A stretch of DNA of 8,643 bases from positions 1-8,643 of the forward strand of contig JBFHER010000168.1 in assembly GCA_041584055.1 (NCBI GenBank), read 5' to 3'. Of this stretch, positions 1 through 6,810 are shown piece after piece; positions within the stretch are counted from its first letter, which is position 1; every line of letters starts with the position of its first letter. The translations under genes and the position numbers were made by a program. Source of the DNA: JBFHER01 sp041584055. Its GTDB lineage: Bacteria; Bacteroidota; Bacteroidia; Bacteroidales; UBA5342. The notes under the pieces are model-generated. The model was not told the origin of the DNA. It was given only the letters and a program-made list of their open reading frames with translations, and did no database searches.

Positions 1-1
1 C

Positions 2-850
2 TTTAAATGGAAGGCATCTACATGGGATGTAAAAGCAGGCATTGGAATAAACTTTTTTGCGGAGGAGAGTTCAAAAACTAAAGCGTACATTGTTCCTGAT
101 ATTCGATTCAATTACAACATTATAGAAAAGTATTTCACATCATATTTCCTCATAGGAGGTGATTACAAAACAAATCATTATTCAGAAATTTTATATGAAA
201 ACCGGTTTATCTCTCCGAACCTGAAAGTAAGTCCCACAAAAACGCCGGTTCGTTTTGAACTTGGCATGAAAGGTTTCCTGACCCCGAAATTGGTATTTAA
301 CGGAAGCGTTGGTTTTGATTTCATCAAAGATCAGTATTTCTTTGTTAATGAGTTCTATAAAAATCCAACTGAAGATCCCAATGATGACACGGATGATTAT
401 GTTCATTCTAATCTCTTTAGGGTTGAAACTGACAACATGAACAAGCTTTCAATCAAGGCATCCATGGATTATACAGGCAATGAAAAATTTGATTTCGGCA
501 TCAAAGGGGCTTACTACAATTACAGTCTGGATAAACTGGAGAATCCAACAAATATGCCGGAATATGTTTTAGGTGCTTACGCGAGTTATAAACCATTGAA
601 TAATTTAAAGGTAAAAGCAGGATTCAACACAATAGGGAAACGTTATGCGCTCACAACTCCCGGTGTCAACTCTGATTACAGCAAGCTCAGTGCTGTCTAC
701 GACATTGCTTTATCAGGGGAATACGATTATACAAAACGCGTTGGCCTGACGATCAATGTAAATAACCTGATTGCATCAAAGTATGACTTCTGGTATGGCT
801 ATCCTGCACACAGATTCAACATCACGCTTGGTGCGAAGTACAGATTTTAA
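2..850 (+). CDS. Outer-membrane beta-barrel protein, TonB-dependent-receptor-like C-terminal part (5' partial)
   Basis: The reading frame is open from the left edge of the window to the TAA at 848-850, so the 282 visible residues are the C-terminal part of a longer protein. An ATG at 266 is internal and should not be taken as the start. The sequence is a series of amphipathic beta-strands with alternating aromatic and polar residues, separated by turns and an acidic, Asp-rich loop (about residues 123-133, EDPNDDTDD). The protein ends in an aromatic strand finishing YRF; a C-terminal Phe is the usual outer-membrane barrel assembly signal. The segment NVNNLIASKYDFWYGYP near the end resembles the last strands of Bacteroidota TonB-dependent receptors, in which a 'NNL.n..Y..w.gYP' pattern is common. 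The plug domain and TonB box cannot be seen, so substrate and TonB dependence are unknown. It could be a receptor-like barrel without a plug. It converges on the cvpA-like gene with a 40-base gap. Confidence 0.75.
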   Translation, partial: FKWKASTWDVKAGIGINFFAEESSKTKAYIVPDIRFNYNIIEKYFTSYFLIGGDYKTNHYSEILYENRFISPNLKVSPTKTPVRFELGMKGFLTPKLVFNGSVGFDFIKDQYFFVNEFYKNPTEDPNDDTDDYVHSNLFRVETDNMNKLSIKASMDYTGNEKFDFGIKGAYYNYSLDKLENPTNMPEYVLGAYASYKPLNNLKVKAGFNTIGKRYALTTPGVNSDYSKLSAVYDIALSGEYDYTKRVGLTINVNNLIASKYDFWYGYPAHRFNITLGAKYRF

Positions 851-890
851 GACGTGAAAAATACGCGCTGAACATCAATGGATTAACAGA

Positions 891-1433
891 TCATACTCCC
901 TGTGGGCCTGGCTGCTGATCTTCGTCCTTCGGACTTACTTTCTCCCGGATGGCGTCAAAATTGATGTAAGGAAAGACCTGGATGGTAGTTTCATAAAACC
1001 GTTCATAAAAAAGAGATCCGGCAGTATCTTCATCTGGAATAAAATTGAATTTTTCATCCGCTTTGTGGGCCAGAACAACTAACAGTCCTGTGACTACAGC
1101 CAATTTCAGGAATCCCATTGCAGAGCCAAGCAGGCGATTTATAAAGCCAAGTGAAACTGCTTTCATGAGCTTGTCGAGCAGTTTACCGAGAAGATTTATG
1201 GCCACAACGATCAAAACGAAAGTTATTGCAAAAGAAATTATAGGCAGGTACCTGCCGCTTAAATCGAACTGCTCCATTAAAAATTCTGAGGTGATACTAG
1301 AAAATTTAAGTGCGCCATAGATTCCAAGTACCAATGCTGCCAGGGTGGCAACTTCGATTACAAATCCCTTGCTAAAACCTCTGACTATACCATAAATCAG
1401 CGGTAAAAAAATTATTATATCGAGGTAATTCAT
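891..1433 (-). CDS. CvpA family membrane protein
   Basis: A 180-residue protein with about four hydrophobic membrane segments, near residues 3-15, 25-43, 63-84 and 103-122. It has the family's conserved features: a short N-terminal start MNYLDIIIFLPL, then a Gly-rich G-F-S-K-G-F-V-I-E stretch (19-27), and a SLGFINRLLGSAMGF segment (94-108) before the last helix. The polar C-terminal tail (about 124-180) ends in a Gln/Pro/Gly-rich stretch. CvpA was named for its requirement in colicin V production in E. coli. In other bacteria the family has been linked to envelope integrity, but its biochemical role is unknown. It starts 47 bases downstream of the porZ-like stop on the same strand, so it is probably the last gene of an rdgB-porZ-cvpA operon. 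The ATG at 1431-1433 follows an A-rich stretch with no Shine-Dalgarno sequence. No clear terminator lies between its stop and the convergent barrel gene. Confidence 0.85.
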   Translation of the reverse strand: MNYLDIIIFLPLIYGIVRGFSKGFVIEVATLAALVLGIYGALKFSSITSEFLMEQFDLSGRYLPIISFAITFVLIVVAINLLGKLLDKLMKAVSLGFINRLLGSAMGFLKLAVVTGLLVVLAHKADEKFNFIPDEDTAGSLFYERFYETTIQVFPYINFDAIREKVSPKDEDQQPGPQGV

Positions 1434-1480
1434 TTTTTTGAAATATGAATTGAAGATTTCACGCTGTAAGTTTATTACGA

Positions 1481-3832
1481 TTATTTGTTATTTACAACTA
1501 AAATCTTTGTCATTTCGCTCAGACTGCCATCCTGATTTGAACAAAAAATTAAATACACACCTGTCCCTACACGGTCTCCATAAAAGTTTTTTGCATCCCA
1601 GGAAGCTGTTCCTCCATTTGAAACAGTTTCATAAACAAGGTTACCGCTTACATCCGTTATCTTAACATTTGTTTGATCTACAAGCCCTGAAATAGAGATT
1701 GTACCGTTAAAGTCTTCCCGCACCGGATTTGGAAAAACCTTGATATTATCAAAGGTCTGCTCACTACTGGTTGCATCACTCCTGTATGAAACCAACCCAC
1801 TTCCGGTTGCAATAAAAACCTCCCCGTTTGTTGGGTCGATGGCCAAACGACGAATCGAATTAGAAGGCAGCATACTGTTTTCAACAGTAAAATGATGAAT
1901 AACATCCTGGCCATCAGCGGAAACCAGAAAAACGCCTGATGAAGAAGTCCCAATCCACTTGCGGTTTCCCCCGTCCACGGCAAGGGCAGAGATAGGCTCG
2001 CCATCAAGTAGGTAATCTGCCAGACCTTCGTCCTCTTCTTCATCCAAACGTGGCAATTTAATCCTTGATGCAGGAAAGTAATCCTTGTTCTCAAATACCT
2101 GTTCCGGATTGTAAAAAATCGCAATGCCGTTGGAGGTTCCCACCCAGATGCTTCCATCCTGATCCTGAACCATCGAAATGGCCAGGTTAGAAATCAAGTC
2201 TCCTGTCTCACTATCCTGAATAGATTTGATCCATGCTGTTTCACCTTGCTCCTCGTTAAAAACATAAAGCCCTAAACGTTTTGGCAAAATTAACCACTTG
2301 GTATTTTCCAGTGTAATAATCATGCTCCCAAACACGTACACCTTTTCTCCTATATTATCAATATCAGTGTAAGCAAACGACTCCCAGCTACCATCACTTG
2401 CAAGAGCGTGCACCGAAGAATTTACCTCGGCATTGGTAAACCATAGTTTATTATTCTGATCAAAGACGAGGCTATTGAGCCGCATGTATTTATCACCGTT
2501 AAAAATATCCGTTATAGGACTGTTTGATGCGTCATGGATTTTAACAAGTGCATCACCTTGAAATTCAAACAAGCCATTCCCATAAGAAGCCACAAAGTAA
2601 TGTTCCGGGTCAAGAGGATCAGACTGAACATCAATAAAATCCCTTTTGCCATCAAACTCAGGAATCTGATCTTTATCGAAGAAAGACCAAAGGCCATCTT
2701 TGTAAGTTGATACAGACAAACTTGTATTTGAATTGTTCCAGCTACCGGTCACTTTGCCAGGCACAACCCTTACACCAGAAGTTGAAATGTCGATGTCCCA
2801 AACGGTATTGGAAGAGGGGCCATCCGGCGATGCAAATGTGGTCACATCCGGACTTAATTGAAGCATCAGACCATGCTCCGGACTAACAACAGCATACTTT
2901 AACGAATCAATGCATATTCCATCCACACTGTTAACAACCTTCTCGTCGCCATCCGCTGAAAACACGGAAGAGATCGTATGATGAATCTTCAGTTCCTTAT
3001 TATAAATCAGAAAAGCAGTGCGATAAGAAAAGGTCATTAGTCCTTCACTGATCCGGACACTTCCAAGGCTATACCCATTTCCAATCCTGTTCCATTGACC
3101 GGAAACATACGCATATGTCACTGCAGTTGCAGTGGCCCCATCCGATCTGACTGCAATAAGATGCTCACCAAAATGTCTTACAAAACGGTAGGTTTGATTG
3201 TATTCCGGAATCATTGTTTCATATTCCCAATTTGCAAAATTCATCAGCACCGGCTCATCCTCAGCTGCCATAAAAAGTCCATTGTTGGTTGCAGCGTAAA
3301 TGGAGCCATTATAAAAAGTTACATCATAAACAATATTTTGTGCTCCACCGGCTGCCAACAGATACGTTTCTTTAATTTCACGTCGTTCAAGGTTAAAGAC
3401 AATCACACCTAAATCGCTGGCCAGATAAGCATAAGCGCCATTAAAACAGACTTCATTGATCCTTTTACTACCTGTGGTAGATTTCATTTTGATATCCGGA
3501 ACATTCCATACTTTCTGGTCCTTTAACAAATCAATGTTCCCATTTTCATAACAGATAATGAGGGTGTTATACGATTCACTGTATCTTATAAGGTTAATCC
3601 CAATATCGTTTAAGCCGTCTTTTTTTGTAAAAATTTGTATGGAATTATCATCCAAATCATAAGCATACAAGCTTCCGGAAGCCACGGAATAAATCTTTGA
3701 TCCAACCCTTTCAACGCCCTGACCCTCCGCATATGAAAAATGCGTGCGCCAATCACCCAACGGGATGTCTTCTGCAAACGCAGAAATATATAAGGATGCA
3801 CAAATTCCAATAACCAATAGCTGTTTTAGCAT
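1481..3832 (-). CDS. porZ: PorZ-like T9SS surface protein: two beta-propellers plus type A sorting domain
   Basis: A 783-residue exported protein. Residues 1-20 form a Sec signal peptide (Lys, hydrophobic core, likely cleavage after AFA). The mature start, with IPLGDWRTHFSY at 23-34, matches the typical PorZ opening. The body is rich in beta-propeller repeats, including reg-prop-like blades such as WVGTSNGI (563-570), KWIGTSSSGV (625-634) and VFIATGSGL (672-680). The last about 87 residues, from IKVFPNPV at 697, look like a type A T9SS C-terminal sorting domain (the 'Por secretion tail'), with a D-x-x-G-N-L-V-Y strand and a final KILVV strand. In Porphyromonas gingivalis, PorZ has two seven-bladed propellers and a sorting domain, sits on the cell surface in the attachment complex with the sortase PorU, and helps deliver anionic LPS to it. 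Length and domain order here fit that protein (about 776 residues). The name rests on architecture and opening motif. A generic propeller protein carrying a sorting tail is the alternative. The gene lies 27 bases downstream of rdgB, probably in the same operon. Confidence 0.8.
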   Translation of the reverse strand: MLKQLLVIGICASLYISAFAEDIPLGDWRTHFSYAEGQGVERVGSKIYSVASGSLYAYDLDDNSIQIFTKKDGLNDIGINLIRYSESYNTLIICYENGNIDLLKDQKVWNVPDIKMKSTTGSKRINEVCFNGAYAYLASDLGVIVFNLERREIKETYLLAAGGAQNIVYDVTFYNGSIYAATNNGLFMAAEDEPVLMNFANWEYETMIPEYNQTYRFVRHFGEHLIAVRSDGATATAVTYAYVSGQWNRIGNGYSLGSVRISEGLMTFSYRTAFLIYNKELKIHHTISSVFSADGDEKVVNSVDGICIDSLKYAVVSPEHGLMLQLSPDVTTFASPDGPSSNTVWDIDISTSGVRVVPGKVTGSWNNSNTSLSVSTYKDGLWSFFDKDQIPEFDGKRDFIDVQSDPLDPEHYFVASYGNGLFEFQGDALVKIHDASNSPITDIFNGDKYMRLNSLVFDQNNKLWFTNAEVNSSVHALASDGSWESFAYTDIDNIGEKVYVFGSMIITLENTKWLILPKRLGLYVFNEEQGETAWIKSIQDSETGDLISNLAISMVQDQDGSIWVGTSNGIAIFYNPEQVFENKDYFPASRIKLPRLDEEEDEGLADYLLDGEPISALAVDGGNRKWIGTSSSGVFLVSADGQDVIHHFTVENSMLPSNSIRRLAIDPTNGEVFIATGSGLVSYRSDATSSEQTFDNIKVFPNPVREDFNGTISISGLVDQTNVKITDVSGNLVYETVSNGGTASWDAKNFYGDRVGTGVYLIFCSNQDGSLSEMTKILVVNNK

Positions 3833-3859
3833 ACGATAAAAACTTTAAAAAGGTGATAA

Positions 3860-4432
3860 TTATTTATTTAAATGACCAATTAAATGCCTTACAGCCCTTC
3901 CCCGATGACTGATTTGATTTTTCTCTTCCATGTTCAATTCAGCAAAAGTTACGGTTTTCTCATCAGGAAGAAAAATAGGATCATAGCCAAAACCTTCCTT
4001 TCCACTTTTTTCGAGCGTTATTTGCCCTTCAACGCATCCTTCAAGCAAGGTTTCTTCATCTTTTTGGATAAGCGCAATCACCGTTCTAAATCTTGCTTTT
4101 CTATTTTCAACACCTTTGAGTTGGGATAATAATTTATTCATATTTGCCTCGGCACTTTTTTCTTCTCCTGCATAACGTGCCGAAAAGATGCCGGGAGCAC
4201 CCCCCAGTGCATCCACCTCCAATCCTGTATCATCAGCAAAACAATCCAGCCTGAACTTATCCACAACAAATCTGGCCTTCTGCAAAGCATTGCCTTCCAG
4301 CGTATCTGCTGTTTCAGGAATTTCTTCGTTGCAACCAATGTCATCCAGACCTAAAACCATATAGTCGGGCAGTAGTGATTTTACCTCCTCTAACTTGTGT
4401 TTATTATGCGTTGCAAATACTATTTTTTTCAT
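3860..4432 (-). CDS. rdgB: Non-canonical purine NTP pyrophosphatase (RdgB/HAM1 family)
   Basis: This enzyme hydrolyses dITP, ITP and XTP to the monophosphate and pyrophosphate, keeping deaminated purines out of DNA and RNA; it is cytosolic and Mg2+-dependent. The 190-residue length is normal for the family. All hallmark motifs are present: the nucleotide-binding start ATHNKHKLEEV (7-17), TLEGNALQKA (44-53), FADDTGLEVD (65-74) with the second Asp (D68) matching the catalytic Asp of E. coli RdgB, GAPGIFSARYAG (78-89), GFGYDPIF (147-154) and the C-terminal base-recognition motif SHRGRA (175-180). Nothing is truncated or missing. The ATG at 4430-4432 places the first beta-strand (KKIVFAT) correctly. 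A 135-base gap separates it from the glycosyltransferase upstream, so it may begin a transcription unit that continues into porZ and cvpA, although no TAnnTTTG box was found in that gap. Confidence 0.96.
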   Translation of the reverse strand: MKKIVFATHNKHKLEEVKSLLPDYMVLGLDDIGCNEEIPETADTLEGNALQKARFVVDKFRLDCFADDTGLEVDALGGAPGIFSARYAGEEKSAEANMNKLLSQLKGVENRKARFRTVIALIQKDEETLLEGCVEGQITLEKSGKEGFGYDPIFLPDEKTVTFAELNMEEKNQISHRGRAVRHLIGHLNK

Positions 4433-4567
4433 GCACAGTCGATTTTGCGTGTTTCATTTAACATTAATAACGTATTAACGAGCGCTTTATTTCAAGCTTT
4501 AAATTTCGGTCCATTTCCCTTGTCCATTTTCATGTTCGTCCGAAAAGCCACCTTTCCAAAAAGGCAA

Positions 4568-5743
4568 TTAAGACAATTTATCCTGAACAACACGTCCATT
4601 TACCTGCTTTTCCAATTCATAAAAGGTGGATGTCATTTTACTCCAAAGAAACTTTTTCTTTTCTGATTTTGTGCCTTCCACAAACGCTTCCTCCCTGTTG
4701 TTCTCATAGAAATCAAGGAGGGAATCTGCGATATCTTTTTCATCCGGAAGGGTCACATAACCCACCTTTCCGTGTGGCACGATCTCTTTCAATCCTCCCA
4801 CATCTGTCACAAGCATTGGCTTTTCAAAATGGTAAGCAATTTGTGTAACACCGCTTTGCGTTGCACTTTTATATGGTTGTACAACAATATCACAAACACT
4901 GAAAAAATACCTTACCTGATCTTCAGCAATAAAGGTATTGTGAAGCACAATGTATTCCTCTAGTTTTTGTGTCCTGATAAGATTGAGGTACTCATTCTCA
5001 TTTTCATAAAACTCACCAGCCACAATGAGCTTTACATTTTTATTCCTGAGTCGATGATCACCAAAAGCTTTAAGAAGCAAATCAAGTCCTTTGTAAGCCC
5101 TTACAAAACCAAAAAACAGGATGTAATGATCATCCGGATTTAAATTCAAAACCGCTGCAGCTTCCTGTTTTGATGTTTTCTCTCCATAGTGATCATACAC
5201 AGGATGTGGTGATACCAAAACCGTTTTATTTGCAGTATCTAAATTGATGATGTCCTTTTTTACGGATTCGGCCATGGCCACAAACCCATCCATGATGTTC
5301 ACAAAATACTTCGGAAATACTTTATCAAGGATGGTGGTTTCGTGGGGAATCATATTATGAACCATGGCATAGTTGCGCGTTTTTGGAGCTTTCACCAGTC
5401 TGGCAATGGTGCCAAAACAGGGTGCCATAAAAGACATCCAGTAGCAGTAAACAACCATGTCTGCCTTTAACTGACGAATTTCACGTCCCACCTTAATCCA
5501 ATTGAGGGGATTGATTGAATTGATTTTTATACGAATGTCCAGTTCTTTAGGTGCGTCCCAGTCGGCATACTGCGTTTTTCCCGGAAACAAAAAATTGGGA
5601 TACTGCAACTTAAAGGTGTAAATTATAACCTCATGCCCTTCTTTTAGAAATTCGTTGGCAAGACGTTCATTAAATGCAGCTAAACCACCCCGGAACGGAT
5701 GAAACGTTCCCACCATGACAATCTTTTTCTTGTCTTTTTTCAA
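4568..5743 (-). CDS. GT-B glycosyltransferase, GT4-like, TTG start
   Basis: A 391-residue, two-domain GT-B glycosyltransferase. The N-terminal Rossmann strand KIVMVGTFHPFRGGLAAF (7-24) carries the usual Gly-Gly acceptor-side loop. The C-terminal donor domain shows GFVRAYKGLD (212-221), the CDIVVQPY segment (284-291) and DVGGLKEIV (314-322). The classical GT4 E-x7-E signature is altered: the region ATQSGVTQIAYHFEKP (294-309) has Ser-Gly and Gln where the two Glu residues normally lie. There is no signal peptide or clear transmembrane helix, so the enzyme is probably cytosolic or peripheral at the inner membrane. It likely transfers a sugar from a nucleotide-sugar donor to a lipid- or polysaccharide-linked acceptor; the sugar and acceptor cannot be told. 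The start is TTG at 5741-5743: an in-frame TAA lies five codons upstream with no ATG or GTG between, and the next ATG (codon 10) would remove the first beta-strand. It appears monocistronic, with its own promoter. No other glycan gene is adjacent. Confidence 0.9.
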   Translation of the reverse strand: MKKDKKKIVMVGTFHPFRGGLAAFNERLANEFLKEGHEVIIYTFKLQYPNFLFPGKTQYADWDAPKELDIRIKINSINPLNWIKVGREIRQLKADMVVYCYWMSFMAPCFGTIARLVKAPKTRNYAMVHNMIPHETTILDKVFPKYFVNIMDGFVAMAESVKKDIINLDTANKTVLVSPHPVYDHYGEKTSKQEAAAVLNLNPDDHYILFFGFVRAYKGLDLLLKAFGDHRLRNKNVKLIVAGEFYENENEYLNLIRTQKLEEYIVLHNTFIAEDQVRYFFSVCDIVVQPYKSATQSGVTQIAYHFEKPMLVTDVGGLKEIVPHGKVGYVTLPDEKDIADSLLDFYENNREEAFVEGTKSEKKKFLWSKMTSTFYELEKQVNGRVVQDKLS

Positions 5744-5760
5744 TCTTATATGAATTTATA

Positions 5761-5791
5761 CAAATGTAGAAAAAGTACGCTATCGGCGAAA
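5761..5791 (-). promoter_or_regulatory. Bacteroidota-type promoter of the glycosyltransferase gene
   Basis: Read on the minus strand, 5768-5761 is TACATTTG, a perfect match to the Bacteroidota -7 box TAnnTTTG. Nineteen bases upstream, 5791-5788 reads TTTC, one mismatch from the -33 TTTG. The TTG start codon begins 17 bases after the -7 box, so the untranslated leader would be only about 10 bases. It lies directly downstream of the terminator-like hairpin behind tatC, as expected at the border of two transcription units. Transcription start is inferred, not seen. Confidence 0.55.
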
Positions 5792-5810
5792 AATTTTAGC
5801 CATGAGAAGG

Positions 5811-5853
5811 TAAAAAGAAAAACGGTTCTGCCCTGTTCCTCCTCAACAAAACC
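5811..5853 (-). terminator. Probable rho-independent terminator after tatC
   Basis: On the minus strand, 16 bases after the tatC stop codon, GGTTTTG (5853-5847) can pair with CAGAACC (5830-5824) in a 7-bp stem with one G-U pair and a 16-base loop. The downstream arm is followed at once by GTTTTTCTTTTT (5823-5812), a strong U-tract. The stem is short and the loop large, so it may be moderately efficient. Its position between tatC and the next promoter supports the call. Confidence 0.5.
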
Positions 5854-5868
5854 AATTATGGGATTTGA

Positions 5869-6687
5869 TTAACGCCTGGCCAATTCTTTTTCGCGTTTCC
5901 TTTGAATACGTCCGGAGATTAAAATTCCTGCTTCGTAAAGGATAATGATGGGAATACTCACCAAAATCTGGCTGAACATATCCGGCGGTGTAATAATTGC
6001 AGAAAGCAGCAGTGTTCCTACAATGGCATGTCGACGGTACTTTTTCAATCCATCCGGTGTCACCAGGCCGACTTTACTCAGAAAAAAGATGATCACAGGC
6101 AATTCGAAAACGATGCCACATGCCAGCGTAACCGAGGTAACTGTGCCAATGTATGACCGCAGGTTGATTTGATTCAGCACCTCTTCACTTACATTGTAGT
6201 TTCCCAAAAAATGAACCGAAAGGGGTGTAATAACGTAATATCCAAAGAGAACACCCAAAAAGAAAAGTATTGAAATAAAGAAGATCGAACCACGTGAATG
6301 TTGCTTTTCATTTTCATGAAGAGCCGGAGAAATGAATCGCCACACTTCATAAAAAATGTAAGGGAAAGATGCAATTAATCCTGCAATCAAAGACACACGA
6401 ATGTGTGTGCTGAACTGCCCTGCCATGCTGATGTTGATAATTTGAAAAGGCTTGTCATTTATCCTCAAGGACTCAATTCCAGTTAAATCGGCCATTGTGG
6501 CCATCATCCTATTAGACCAAAATTCCGGGGATTTTGGAGCCAATATGATGGTATCGAATACAATGTCGTTAAAAATAAACGCTACAATGGCCAACACAAT
6601 GACTGCCAGCATGCTTCGTACGATGTGCCATCTTAATTCCTCAAGATGACCTAAAAAGGACATTTCTTCCGATTTCTTTGCGCTCAT
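5869..6687 (-). CDS. tatC: Twin-arginine translocase subunit TatC
   Basis: TatC is the multi-spanning inner-membrane receptor that recognises twin-arginine signal peptides and, with TatA-type subunits, exports folded proteins. The 272-residue protein has the conserved cytoplasmic N-terminal motif FLGHLEELR (11-19) and six predicted membrane helices (about 22-42, 97-118, 133-155, 178-203, 220-234 and 238-257). It also has the FELPVIIFFLSKVGLVTP segment (194-211) with the conserved Glu195, and the late motif SAIITPPDMFSQ (229-240). The periplasmic region between helices 1 and 2 (about 44-96) is clearly longer than in E. coli TatC and contains a polar segment, EFWSNRMMATMADL. I believe this is common in Bacteroidota TatC proteins. 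The C-terminus is a basic cytoplasmic tail (RIQRKREKELARR). No tatA or tatB gene lies next to it in the window. The ATG at 6685-6687 fits the motif position, and a promoter lies just upstream. Confidence 0.97.
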   Translation of the reverse strand: MSAKKSEEMSFLGHLEELRWHIVRSMLAVIVLAIVAFIFNDIVFDTIILAPKSPEFWSNRMMATMADLTGIESLRINDKPFQIINISMAGQFSTHIRVSLIAGLIASFPYIFYEVWRFISPALHENEKQHSRGSIFFISILFFLGVLFGYYVITPLSVHFLGNYNVSEEVLNQINLRSYIGTVTSVTLACGIVFELPVIIFFLSKVGLVTPDGLKKYRRHAIVGTLLLSAIITPPDMFSQILVSIPIIILYEAGILISGRIQRKREKELARR

Positions 6688-6704
6688 TTCGCCAAACTTT
6701 GTAG

Positions 6705-6735
6705 CAAAAATAGGGTTTATTTGAATTTTTGCAAT
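6705..6735 (-). promoter_or_regulatory. Bacteroidota-type promoter of tatC
   Basis: On the minus strand, 6712-6705 reads TATTTTTG, matching the -7 consensus TAnnTTTG. Exactly 19 bases upstream, 6735-6732 reads ATTG, three of four matches to the -33 TTTG. The tatC ATG begins 17 bases after the -7 box, the same distance as at the glycosyltransferase promoter. It lies in the 123-base gap after polA, so tatC is probably transcribed independently. Start site and strength are inferred. Confidence 0.6.
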
Positions 6736-6810
6736 GAATTATCCCGAATTGTGCCAGGAATGAAGCAAAGATAAATAAACATCTCACTCCCTGGCCCGGG
6801 AAAGCGCCTG

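Noticed and set aside
266..850. A complete 194-residue gene starting at the ATG at 266
   Set aside because: The frame stays open to the left edge of the window with the same barrel-like composition, so this ATG is internal to a larger gene.
1678..2157. Minus-strand open frame of 159 residues inside porZ
   Set aside because: It lies entirely within porZ in another frame, has no recognisable motif and an odd Trp/Phe-rich composition, and is a shadow frame.
4551..4564. Small inverted repeat (CCTTT, loop of 4, AAAGG) just after the glycosyltransferase stop codon
   Set aside because: The stem is 5 bp and mostly A-T, and only a four-base T run follows several bases later, so it is too weak to call a terminator.
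4433..4567. Possible promoter for rdgB in the 135-base gap
   Set aside because: No match to TAnnTTTG was found on the minus strand; the nearest T-rich words have wrong spacing, so no promoter is listed.
6787..6802. Short hairpin (TCCC/GGGA with a 6-base loop) after the polA stop codon
   Set aside because: It has about five pairs including a wobble, and the following sequence is only moderately T-rich rather than a real U-tract.
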